The position numbers were made by a program, and so were the translations under genes. 57,829 bases of DNA from Catenulispora rubra (GTDB taxonomy: Bacteria > Actinomycetota > Actinomycetes > Streptomycetales > Catenulisporaceae), in NCBI RefSeq assembly GCF_015356825.1, contig NZ_JAACYW010000041.1, positions 1 to 57,829 of the forward strand. The letters are read 5' to 3'. Position 1 is the first letter of the stretch, and every line of letters starts with the position of its first letter. Below, in pieces: positions 44,740 to 52,334 of the stretch. The notes beneath the pieces are model-generated. The model saw only the letters and a list, made by a program, of their open reading frames with translations. It was not told the DNA's origin and made no database searches.

Positions 44740-45375
44740 ATGGACACGAATCTGGCAGCCAAGCCAATGTCCGCGCGCGCATGCCGGTCACAGCGGCCCG
44801 CGGTCTTCCTGCGGATCGTCAACGGCTCCGGCGCCGAGCTGCTGCGATTCGACCGTGCCGAGGCGCTGCTGAAGCAGATGACAGCGCTCGCGCTGCCGGT
44901 GCGCGGCGATCTGCAGCACGGATACGGCTGGCAGGTTGCTGGTGCTGTCCCACGCCGGGCGGAGTCGATACTCCCTCTGGCTGCGCCGACCTGGCCGGCG
45001 ACTCCTTTCTCAATGCCGGTGGTCATGGAGCTGTGGTGGGACCCGGGTGAGGACGGCTACCGCCAGGTCCGGACTTTCACCGGGTTCTTCAACGACCCGT
45101 ATGAGACCTACCTCGCGGTCTGCTGCCTGTGGGGCACCGAGGAAACCGGTCGCGGGGCGAGAGCCGCCTACATCTACAGCCCGGACCGCACCACGCTCTA
45201 CCGCGTGGACGAGATGGCCAAGACCTGCTCGCAGCTGTCGCCGTCCACGATCGCCATGCTCGCGGCGACCAAGCGAGACCGGTCCACCACCGATCCGCTT
45301 CCCGATGAGCTCGAAGGAATCCGTGTGCTGGGAGGCAACAGCACCGCACAAGCCGGTGTGCTCGCTAGTCCCTGA
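44740..45375 (+). CDS. Unknown protein upstream of the lanthipeptide genes
   Basis: A 211-aa protein; ATG 44740 follows ACAGGAG. A well-formed mixed alpha/beta sequence: RIVNGSGAELLRFDRAEALL, then GYGWQVAGAVPR, ELWWDPGEDGYRQVRTFTGF and YLAVCCLWGTEE. There is no signal peptide or membrane helix. The family is not recognised. It is the first plus-strand gene of the lanthipeptide side, divergent from the regulator at 43149. Confidence 0.7.
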   Translation: MDTNLAAKPMSARACRSQRPAVFLRIVNGSGAELLRFDRAEALLKQMTALALPVRGDLQHGYGWQVAGAVPRRAESILPLAAPTWPATPFSMPVVMELWWDPGEDGYRQVRTFTGFFNDPYETYLAVCCLWGTEETGRGARAAYIYSPDRTTLYRVDEMAKTCSQLSPSTIAMLAATKRDRSTTDPLPDELEGIRVLGGNSTAQAGVLASP

Positions 45376-45499
45376 GACGGACGAGCACACCGATCCACCG
45401 GGCGGCCCGCGCGGTGCACCGACGATCCCCCGACGCCGGAGCGCCGAGGTGAAGGGGCGTGGGCCGCCCGCACCAGACCGCGATTCTAAGGAGGAGAAC

Positions 45500-45910
45500 G
45501 TGCCGCCCGAGGCCAAGCCACTTGCCAGCCGCGCCGAGGCTTCGGACGCCACCCAGGACATCACTGCCGAGCGGGAGGAGCACGGCGGACGCTCCAGAGC
45601 GCCCATCCACAATCCGGCCGGCATCCTCAACGCCAACGTCTCCGCATTCGGGCACCGCATGGTCGCGGGTATCGCCGCAATCCCCGAGCTGCCTAAAGAG
45701 CAGGACCGAGAACCGTGGAAGGGCGCCGTCGCTCAATTCGATGCCTTCGCTGCGGGCCGGGCACACGCAGCCGAGGAGACCACGGACCAGACGATCGCGA
45801 CCGCCGTGGCCGCCGCCGTCGAGGTCCGCACCGCCATCCGCGCCGGGCACGACATCGTAAGCCGGATCGCAAGCGTGCAGCTCGTCGGGCCGCAGCACGG
45901 CAGGTTCTAG
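45500..45910 (+). CDS. Small unknown protein, helix-rich
   Basis: A 136-aa protein from GTG 45500, directly behind a strong AAGGAGGAG. The N-terminal 40 residues are charged and probably disordered. The rest is Ala-rich helix (ATAVAAAVEVRTAIRAGHDI) plus a conserved-looking HNPAGILNANVSAFGHRM. It is not recognised. The next ORF begins 2 nt after the stop. Confidence 0.65.
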   Translation: MPPEAKPLASRAEASDATQDITAEREEHGGRSRAPIHNPAGILNANVSAFGHRMVAGIAAIPELPKEQDREPWKGAVAQFDAFAAGRAHAAEETTDQTIATAVAAAVEVRTAIRAGHDIVSRIASVQLVGPQHGRF

Positions 45911-45912
45911 CG

Positions 45913-46155
45913 ATGAAGACACTAGTCGTGGTCTCGAGTCGAGGACGGCACGCCCGCCAACGACCAGGCGTGATCATCCTCGGACCCAGACGGCTGCTAC
46001 CGGCTCCGGCATCAGAACAGATCCAGGAGATCGGACTCGGCTCACGCCCCGGCGACAAGGACTGGCTGAGACGCGAACGCGTCTTCACCGCGGACTACGA
46101 CATGGGCAAGTGGAGGCCGTCCACCTCTTCGGACCTCGTTAGGGACGCGCGATAG
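45913..46155 (+). CDS. Small basic protein, unknown
   Basis: An 80-aa ORF starting 2 nt after the preceding stop. It is basic (GRHARQRPGVIILGPRRLLP), with a DKDWLRRERVFTADYDMGKW-like end. Its coupling to the previous gene and position before the precursor support it; there is no recognised family. Confidence 0.5.
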   Translation: MKTLVVVSSRGRHARQRPGVIILGPRRLLPAPASEQIQEIGLGSRPGDKDWLRRERVFTADYDMGKWRPSTSSDLVRDAR

Positions 46156-46301
46156 CGCGGCCGACCAGACCACCGTGCCTGCTCGTGACCCGATCTCCCG
46201 CAGTCATCTGTGGTCGGGCAGGCGCGGTGCATCAAGACCACGTGGTTCGCAAACCGCAGGCCACGGGCGCACAACCAACAACCAGAACAGGAGCAAACCG
46301 C

Positions 46302-46490
46302 ATGACCACCAGCACCGAAACCATCGAGCGGCCCGCCATCGCCGCCTCCGCCACCGACACCGAGAGCCCGTTCGCCGACCTGGACATCACGTTCCTGGAG
46401 ACCGGGCCATCCGCGGCCATGCTGGTCGCCTCGACCGACGACAACTGCGGCAGCTCGTGCCCGAACGCCTGCACCACCTCGTCCAGCTGA
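46302..46490 (+). CDS. FxLD-type class I lanthipeptide precursor
   Basis: A 62-aa precursor; ATG 46302 is preceded by ACAGGAGC. The leader carries FADLDITFLETGP (residues 24-36), the FxLD-type recognition element that binds the LanB leader-binding domain. The putative core begins near residue 44 (STDDNCGSSCPNACTTSSS) with three Cys (49, 53, 57) and at least seven Ser/Thr, so up to three (methyl)lanthionine rings are possible. Asp46 and Asp47 are candidate targets for the methyltransferase at 52335. No dedicated protease or exporter gene is seen in the window. Confidence 0.9.
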   Translation: MTTSTETIERPAIAASATDTESPFADLDITFLETGPSAAMLVASTDDNCGSSCPNACTTSSS

Positions 46491-46498
46491 CAACCGTC

Positions 46499-46526
46499 GC
46501 GGGCCGCACCGACCGGTGCGGCCCGC
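46499..46526 (+). terminator. Hairpin between precursor and LanB genes (attenuator)
   Basis: A perfect 12-bp stem (GCGGGCCGCACC and complement) with a GACC loop, 8 nt after the precursor stop and about 35 nt before the LanB start. Partial termination here would keep precursor mRNA above enzyme mRNA, as in other lanthipeptide operons. The role is inferred. Confidence 0.75.
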
Positions 46527-46560
46527 CCCACCGCCGCGCGATGGAAGGAGACCACTGACG

Positions 46561-48750
46561 ATGTCACCCCGCTTGTACCGCAGTGCCGACGCTGTGATGC
46601 TCCGGGCCGCCGCGCGTGCTGCCGTACCAATCCCACCGTGGCCGGTCGCGTGGGACGGGCAGCGCGAGGTCACCGTCGAGCAGTGGCGCGCCTGGCTGGC
46701 CGAGGTGTGGTCCGACCCGGCGACGGCCGAAGCCGTGCAGTACGCCAGCCCTGTGCTGGCCGAGCGCGTTCAGGCCGCAGCCGACGGAGCCGCGCTGTCC
46801 GCCAAGCGTGCGCGTAGGGTGGCTCTCTCACTGGCCGGGTACGCCGTGCGCGCCAGCTCGCGCGCAACCCCGTTCGGCACGTTCGCCGGCGTGACTACCG
46901 CGGCGTTCGGCCCCGCCAGCGGCGTTCGAGTCGGCCTACAACACCGTGCCGAAGGCCGAATGGACCCGGTCTTCCTCCAGGCCGCCATCACGAGACTGGA
47001 GTCGGACCATGTCCTGATGGCCGAGGTAAAGGTCTGCGCCAACACGTTGTGCCGCATCCACGACGACCGCCTGATCGCCCCGGCGTCAGGGACCTCAGAG
47101 TTCTCTATGCGGCTCACCGAGGCCCTCAAACTTGTCCTGAAAGCTGCGGTCGCCCCAATCACCTGCGGGGAGCTTGCGGACAAGTTGGCCGCACAATTCC
47201 CAACAGCCACCGCCGGGCATACCGCTGAGCTCCTGGAAGACCTTCTGCGTCACCGAGTCCTGGTCTCCGGGTTCCACGCACCGGCCACCGACCCGGACCC
47301 GCTCGGTCACCTGCTGACGGTCCTCACCGCAGCCGAGGCTGATCGTTCGGCGTCCGCCGCCGCACTGCTGCACGAGCTGGAAGACGTTCGCCAGGCCATC
47401 GCTGGGATCGCCGACGCCCAAGGCGCTGACGAACGCAGCCAGCGCCGCCAGGCCGCGCTGTACGCCATGAACCGCGCGATTCCCGAGGCCGGAGGGCACC
47501 TGGACGTCGACCTGCGCATGGACATCGACGTGACGCTTCCCGCGGAGGTCGCCTCCGAGATCGAGGCCGCCGCGACCCTGCTGACTCGCCTGGCTACCTA
47601 CCCCGCCGGGACACCGGCGTGGGCGAAGTACACGGCGGCGTTCGCCGACCGGTACGGCGAGAACGTCCTGATCAGTGTCCTGAATCTGACCGAACCTGAC
47701 ACCGGCCTGGGATTCCCGGTCGAGACGGCCCCAGCGACCTCCGACCGCGACCGCGCTCTACTCACCTTGGCCGGGACGGCCGCGCTGGAGGGGACCCGTC
47801 GGATCAGACTCACCCCAGACCTCGTCACCTTCTTGGAAGCCGCGGCGGGCGGACCGGCGGGCCAGATCGGTCCGCACCTGGAGATGTGTGTCCAGGTCCT
47901 CGCCGCATCGGCTAAGGCGATCGACCGCGGCCAGTTCCGCATCCGGGTTCTGACCGCATCCCGCGCGGCCGGGGCCATGGCCGGCCGATTCCTTCCCCTG
48001 CTTGACCCCGACGACCGCCTGCGGTTCACGCGACTGTACGCGGGTCTGCCGACGGTGCAGGAAGGTGCGGCTGTCGCGCAGCTGTCATTCCCTCCTGCCC
48101 GCATCGCCGCCGACCTGATGACCCGCACCATGCCGATCCTTCCGACGGTCATCAGTGTCGGCGAACACCGCCCCACCCGCGGGGTATTGCGGCCCGAAGA
48201 CCTCGCGGTAGGACTACGCGACGGCAGGCTGTTTCTGGCTTGCCACGCGACTGGACAAACCGTAGAGCCGCTGGCGACAACGGCGGTGAATCTCCGTATG
48301 CCCGTCCATACCACGCCGCTGGCCAGGTTCCTCGCCGAGATCACACGGTCCGGGTGCGCTCAGGTCACGGGGTTCGACTGGGGAGCGGCACTCGCGTTGC
48401 CGTTCACTCCCGAGCTTCACGCTGGACGCACGACCCTGATCCCGGCTCGGTGGCGGGTCGAGGCCGCCGAGCTTCCCGGACGCCAGGCAAGCCTGACGGA
48501 GTGGACGCGGGTGCTGCACGCCCTGCTTCACCGCCGCCGCGCACCGCTGCGCCTGACCCTCGCCGAAGCCGACCAGCACCTCCTGCTCGATCTGGAAACC
48601 GGTGTCCACGCGGCGCTGCTTCGCCAAGCCGTCCATCGTGCTGGCCGCGCCACGCTCCTCGACTCTCCGCCATCAAACGGCAACGGATGGATCGGCGGCC
48701 TGGCCAACGCCCTGCTGGTTCCCATGATTGCGACGGAGGACAGACCATGA
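46561..48750 (+). CDS. lanB: Lantibiotic dehydratase, glutamylation part only (LanB N-type)
   Basis: A 729-aa LanB-type protein; ATG 46561 follows AAGGAG. It starts MSPRLYRSADAVMLRAA and has the family block SSRATPFGTFAGV (about 98-110) that follows the leader-binding region. Full-length LanB enzymes are about 1000 aa. This one ends at the size of the tRNA-Glu-dependent glutamylation domain and lacks the C-terminal elimination (SpaB_C) domain, which is instead found fused to the methyltransferase at 52335. It should glutamylate core Ser/Thr. Its stop overlaps the LanC start (ATGA). Confidence 0.9.
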   Translation: MSPRLYRSADAVMLRAAARAAVPIPPWPVAWDGQREVTVEQWRAWLAEVWSDPATAEAVQYASPVLAERVQAAADGAALSAKRARRVALSLAGYAVRASSRATPFGTFAGVTTAAFGPASGVRVGLQHRAEGRMDPVFLQAAITRLESDHVLMAEVKVCANTLCRIHDDRLIAPASGTSEFSMRLTEALKLVLKAAVAPITCGELADKLAAQFPTATAGHTAELLEDLLRHRVLVSGFHAPATDPDPLGHLLTVLTAAEADRSASAAALLHELEDVRQAIAGIADAQGADERSQRRQAALYAMNRAIPEAGGHLDVDLRMDIDVTLPAEVASEIEAAATLLTRLATYPAGTPAWAKYTAAFADRYGENVLISVLNLTEPDTGLGFPVETAPATSDRDRALLTLAGTAALEGTRRIRLTPDLVTFLEAAAGGPAGQIGPHLEMCVQVLAASAKAIDRGQFRIRVLTASRAAGAMAGRFLPLLDPDDRLRFTRLYAGLPTVQEGAAVAQLSFPPARIAADLMTRTMPILPTVISVGEHRPTRGVLRPEDLAVGLRDGRLFLACHATGQTVEPLATTAVNLRMPVHTTPLARFLAEITRSGCAQVTGFDWGAALALPFTPELHAGRTTLIPARWRVEAAELPGRQASLTEWTRVLHALLHRRRAPLRLTLAEADQHLLLDLETGVHAALLRQAVHRAGRATLLDSPPSNGNGWIGGLANALLVPMIATEDRP

Positions 48751-49850
48751 GCGGCGGCGAGGCCCGGCAGTGGCCGGGACAGTCGCTGGCCGAAGGCGCG
48801 GCCGGAATCGCACTGCTGCACCTGGAACGTGGCGACTTCGACCGCGCCAGGGCCCTCATCGACCGCGCGGTATCCGGCGGCGTCAGCGTCGCCGCCAACG
48901 CCAGCCTGTTCTACGGCGCGCCAGCCCTGGAGTTCGTCCTGTCGGCAGCCGCCGCGCAGGGCTTGGCCGTCCCCGCCTTGAGCACGGTCCAAGCAGCCAC
49001 CGACCGCATCGTCACCGCGCGTCTGGAGGCGGCGGCGGATCGTCGGTCACGTGGGGAGCTGCCGAACCTCTCAGAGTTCGACCTCATCAGAGGCCTAGCC
49101 GGGCTCGGAGGGCTCCTTCTGGCCCGCGGACCGGAGACCCCGCAGCTTGCGGACGTCCTTTCTTACCTGGTCGACCTCACCCGTCCGATCCGCGACGGCG
49201 GCGAGGAGTTGCCGGGCTGGTGGGTCCCGACCGGCCCGAACGGCAAGCCCACAAAGGAGTTCCCCGGAGGGCACGGCAACAACGGGATGGCCCACGGGGT
49301 GGCCGGGCCGCTGGCGCTGCTCGCGCTCGCGATGCGCGCCGGGGTTGAAGTTGCCGGGCACCGCGAGGCCATCGAGCGGGTCACCGCCTGGCTGGCCGTC
49401 TGGCAGCGCCCGTACTGGGTCACCCGCGAGAAGATCCGTACCCGGCAAGTCAGCACCGCGTCGGCACGGCCCTCCTGGTGCTATGGCGCGCTGGGCCTGG
49501 CACGTGCTGAACAGCTCGCGGCTCTGGCCTTGGGCGACCGCACCGCCGCTGCGGCGGCCGAGAACGCAGCCTACGCGGCCCTGATGGACCCGCACGTTCG
49601 CGGCCTGACCGTCGACGACTCGCTGTGTCACGGATGGGCTGGACTGATCGCCACCGCCGCGGCGATCGCTGAGGACTGCCCCGAGCCTACGTTCCTGGCA
49701 GAGCCCATCGCTGCACTCACCGACGAACTGTCCGCAGCCAACGCGCCGGCGAAGGGATTCCTGGAGGGCAGCGCCGGCACAGCACTGGCCCTTCATCGCG
49801 TGAACAACGCCCCAGCCACCGGCTGGGGTCGCGCACTGCTGATCGACTGA
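48747..49850 (+). CDS. lanC: Lanthionine synthetase C-like cyclase
   Basis: A 367-aa LanC-type zinc enzyme that adds Cys thiols to dehydro residues. The alpha-toroid repeats show FDLIRGLAGLGGLLLARG, GNNGMAHGVAGPLALLALA and FLEGSAGTALALH. Zinc ligands are Cys in PSWCYGALG (about 245) and Cys-His in DSLCHGWAG (about 293). ATG 48747 overlaps the LanB stop by 4 nt. After its stop, the sequence repeats, in diverged form, just upstream of the methyltransferase gene (52204-52340), including a remnant of this gene's own 3' end. Confidence 0.92.
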   Translation: MSGGEARQWPGQSLAEGAAGIALLHLERGDFDRARALIDRAVSGGVSVAANASLFYGAPALEFVLSAAAAQGLAVPALSTVQAATDRIVTARLEAAADRRSRGELPNLSEFDLIRGLAGLGGLLLARGPETPQLADVLSYLVDLTRPIRDGGEELPGWWVPTGPNGKPTKEFPGGHGNNGMAHGVAGPLALLALAMRAGVEVAGHREAIERVTAWLAVWQRPYWVTREKIRTRQVSTASARPSWCYGALGLARAEQLAALALGDRTAAAAAENAAYAALMDPHVRGLTVDDSLCHGWAGLIATAAAIAEDCPEPTFLAEPIAALTDELSAANAPAKGFLEGSAGTALALHRVNNAPATGWGRALLID

Positions 49851-49872
49851 CTACCGCACCAGGAGAAAACCT

Positions 49873-49938
49873 ATGGAAACAAGCTTTTGCAGACGCGCGA
49901 CCGCGACGGAGCCGATGTTGTCGCCGGGTGCGGTATGA
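49873..49938 (+). pseudogene. Remnant of the methyltransferase gene start, now a 21-codon ORF
   Basis: Behind a strong CAGGAGAAAAC, ATG 49873 opens METSFCRRATATEP, which aligns residue by residue with the start of the methyltransferase at 52335 (METTTWIHTTLTLGP). It then diverges and stops at 49938, with the stop overlapping the next ATG (ATGA). It may now serve as a leader that couples translation of the 49935 gene. Confidence 0.65.
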
Positions 49939-50345
49939 GTCGCCCGGAGGACCTGCGAGCCTTTCTGGCCCAGCACAGCGACGGGCCGGTGATCGGTCGG
50001 GTGCCGGCGATATTCAGCATCACCGCGACCGCAGTTGAGGAGGAGTTCCAACGACGGCTTCTGTCCTCTGGCCATTCGAGCGGCTACGTGGCACTGCTGG
50101 GGCTGGCCGCGATGCTGACTTTCGACGCCGGGGATTACTTCGCCGGCGGTGCAGAGACGGAGGCGCGCCGTGACCAGAGTGAGTGGCACGGCTATCACCG
50201 GGGTCTTCAGACCGCGCTGGCCTGTCTGATCATGCACGAGACCGGCAGCAACCCGCGGCAGGCCGCGATGCAGGTCGCCGAGCACACCGAGACGCTGATC
50301 CGATGCCGACGGATCACCGAGCGGCCCTCCAGAGGGGGTGGGTGA
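49935..50345 (+). CDS. Unknown 136-aa protein in the inserted cassette
   Basis: From ATG 49935, overlapping the stop of the 21-codon ORF; it lacks its own clear ribosome site, so it is probably translated by coupling. Helical sequence: PEDLRAFLAQHSDGPVIGRV, VEEEFQRRLLSSGHSSGYVA, ALLGLAAMLTFDAGDYFAGG and HRGLQTALACLIMHETGSN. It is not recognised. A 3-nt gap separates it from the ATPase gene, and the two look like an operon. Confidence 0.65.
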   Translation: MSRPEDLRAFLAQHSDGPVIGRVPAIFSITATAVEEEFQRRLLSSGHSSGYVALLGLAAMLTFDAGDYFAGGAETEARRDQSEWHGYHRGLQTALACLIMHETGSNPRQAAMQVAEHTETLIRCRRITERPSRGGG

Positions 50346-50348
50346 GCC

Positions 50349-50849
50349 ATGGATGTCTGGTCGAAGCAGTTCGCAGGGCGACTCGAATGCCTGGTGGAGG
50401 CATGGCGGTTCGCCGTCGCGGTGCTCGGCGACGGCGACGGCGACGGGGCGCGCACCGTGGCGCTGGTCGCCGACAAGGCGGCTGGCAACGCTATAAAACA
50501 CACGGTTAGCGGCGAGACCGGTGGGGAGCTTGTCCTATGGCTGGCGCGGTTCGGGAACCGGTGCCAGGTGCGGGTCGATGACCAGGGAGCGCCCACGGCG
50601 CCCGCGGTGTACCCCGCCGAAGACCTTGACGACGCCGGGCGCGGCCTAACCATCGCGGACACCCTGTCCTCCACGTGGGGCGTGGATGGCGACGAGCACA
50701 CGCTGGGTCTGGGCCGAAGCCGCCTTGGAAGCGGAAGGATTCGAACAGGCTCAGGCGATACCCGGGTCCAACGGTCCGGCCATGAGCCTGCCCCCGCAAG
50801 CGAGGGTGAAAAAACGGTCGGGACGACCACTGGCGACTGGGCGCGTTGA
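50349..50849 (+). CDS. Anti-sigma-like HATPase domain protein, probably frameshifted at the C-terminus
   Basis: A 166-aa ORF with a GHKL/HATPase_c_2 domain like actinomycete serine-protein-kinase/anti-sigma regulators: N-box VADKAAGNAIKHTVSGETGG (about 42-61), DDQGAPTAP and the GRGLTIADTLSSTWGVDGDE lid region. After GDEHT relatives continue with W.VWAE. Here that continuation (RWVWAEAALEAEGFEQAQ) sits in the +1 frame from about 50700, while the annotated frame gives a Gly/Arg/Ser tail. A recent frameshift is likely. Its stop overlaps the next gene's ATG by 1 nt. Confidence 0.75.
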   Translation: MDVWSKQFAGRLECLVEAWRFAVAVLGDGDGDGARTVALVADKAAGNAIKHTVSGETGGELVLWLARFGNRCQVRVDDQGAPTAPAVYPAEDLDDAGRGLTIADTLSSTWGVDGDEHTLGLGRSRLGSGRIRTGSGDTRVQRSGHEPAPASEGEKTVGTTTGDWAR

Positions 50850-51469
50850 TGGCAATACATGTTGACTACGCCGCGAAGCGGGCCCTGATGCGGATCGTCC
50901 GCGGCCTGAAGGCCGCCCGCCTGGACGCCGGACTGTCCCAGAACTCACTGGCCACCGGTCTGCCGGTGCGCGGCAGAGCGGTCTCAGAGTGGGAGACTCA
51001 CATGGCAGAGCCGACGCTGGAGCACCTGATCCAATGGTCGCGTGAACTCAACCAATGGTTGGTCATCACGGGTCACGACAGCGAGCTGCGCAGCGGCCCG
51101 GTGAGCTGGTGGAACCCCGGCGAGTCATGGGAAATCTTCCAGCGGCGGCGCCTAGCCCTCCCGTTACGGAACCGCCGCCTGTTGCTGGGCATGGCGCAGG
51201 GCGAACTCGGTGAACTCGTCGGGGTCAGCAAGCACTCGATCCGACGCTGGGAGCTGGTGCGTGAAGCGCCGCAGCCGATCGCACACATCGTGTGGGCACA
51301 GCAGCTCGGCTATTCTGTGGAAATTCGGCCTATCGACGATGAGATTCCGCGCCTTCGGCGCACGGGGTTCCGCTTCGCCGAGATCACCGAGGCGCACTGT
51401 CATTCGTCGCGACCTTCGCGTTCCGCAGCGGAGGTGATATCCCACGTGAGGGCTCTTAATGCGAACTAA
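50849..51469 (+). CDS. Double helix-turn-helix XRE-like regulator
   Basis: A 206-aa protein with two Xre-like units: LKAARLDAGLSQNSLATGLP, then AVSEWETHMAEPTL, and about 85 residues later GMAQGELGELVGVSKHSIRR, then WELVREAPQP. Each unit is followed by a hydrophobic strand (QWLVITGHDSEL and LGYSVEIRPI). It is paralogous to the genes at 27634 and 51564; all share the W(E)..(M)..P(T)...L..W...L pattern. The ATG at 50849 is in a TTGATG context that overlaps the upstream stop. It probably controls the cassette or the lanthipeptide genes. Confidence 0.78.
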   Translation: MAIHVDYAAKRALMRIVRGLKAARLDAGLSQNSLATGLPVRGRAVSEWETHMAEPTLEHLIQWSRELNQWLVITGHDSELRSGPVSWWNPGESWEIFQRRRLALPLRNRRLLLGMAQGELGELVGVSKHSIRRWELVREAPQPIAHIVWAQQLGYSVEIRPIDDEIPRLRRTGFRFAEITEAHCHSSRPSRSAAEVISHVRALNAN

Positions 51470-51563
51470 GACCGGATAGGCCTTCTACGTGCTCTATCAT
51501 GTTCTCCACAGGTGGACTCAGTGTGCTGCGCGTGGAGGGCCCAGATGGAATCCGGCATCAACG

Positions 51564-52112
51564 ATGAGACTTTTTGCGATGCTTAAAGTTGACGCAGCGA
51601 TGGCGAAGCAAGTTTTAGCGCAGATCGTTGGCGAGCTACGGACCACCCGTCGCGATATCGGGATTACTCAGCTGACTCTGGCGCTCCGCCTATCAGTCAG
51701 TTGCAACAGGATTTGCAGCTGGGAGAGAAGGCGATCTGATCCCACGCTGGTATGGCTGACACGGTGGTCCCATGCGCTCGATAGATGCCTAGTACTTATC
51801 GGCCCGGATGGCGAGATACTGCTGCCTGAACGGCCGCCGTCGCCGCCAGGAAAAACCCGAGATTCCGTCGCGCTGTGGCAGCTCGCGGGGCCGTTGAAAC
51901 GTCGTCGCCAGATGTTGGAGCTGAATCAGAAGCCTTTTGGTCGCATCGTTGGTGTTAGCGGATCCGCAATTTCACTTTGGGAGCTAACTCTTACACCTCC
52001 ATCATCGATTACACAGATCGTTTGGGCTCAAAAGTTAGAGTGCTCGATTGCTCTGCGGCCCAAGGAGCTGGTGCGCACGGCGACGCTCCGGTCGTTGAAC
52101 TGTTTCGCGTAG
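51564..52112 (+). CDS. Double helix-turn-helix XRE-like regulator, AT-richer
   Basis: A 182-aa protein with the same two-HTH plan as 50849: GELRTTRRDIGITQLTLALR, then NRICSWERRRSDPT, and later KRRRQMLELNQKPFGRIVGV, then AISLWELTLTPPS. ATG 51564 is the most likely start, although 51579 is possible. Codon use is clearly less GC-biased than in the neighbours (GAT, ATT, TTA, AGA and TTT are frequent), which suggests recent acquisition. The second gene of a tandem pair that probably arose by transfer rather than local duplication. Confidence 0.75.
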   Translation: MRLFAMLKVDAAMAKQVLAQIVGELRTTRRDIGITQLTLALRLSVSCNRICSWERRRSDPTLVWLTRWSHALDRCLVLIGPDGEILLPERPPSPPGKTRDSVALWQLAGPLKRRRQMLELNQKPFGRIVGVSGSAISLWELTLTPPSSITQIVWAQKLECSIALRPKELVRTATLRSLNCFA

Positions 52113-52203
52113 GCGGTGGTGGCTTCCTGAAGTTGCGCAACGTCCGCGAGCTTCATCCCTCTGATCATCGATTCCTATTAAGGGGCGGCAGGAATCCCCT
52201 GGC

Positions 52204-52313
52204 CGACGACGCCCCGACGGGGATTCATGGAAGCGGAGTCGGATCGGCTCCGGCCCCGCATCCCGTGAATAACTCCTCGGCCAACGGCTAGACACACGCT
52301 GATGATCGACTGA
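52204..52313 (+). pseudogene. Remnant of a second lanC 3' end
   Basis: DAPTGIHGSGVGSAPAPHPV, then NNSSANG, aligns with the last residues of LanC (NAPAKGFLEGSAGTALALHR, then VNNAPATG). The following non-coding bases (GATCGACTGACT-TACCGC) match those after the lanC stop (GATCGACTGACTACCGC). A stop codon (TAG) now interrupts it. It lies directly upstream of the methyltransferase start and marks the right-hand copy of the duplicated junction. Confidence 0.75.
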
Positions 52314-52334
52314 CTTACCGCTTAGGGAGAACCG

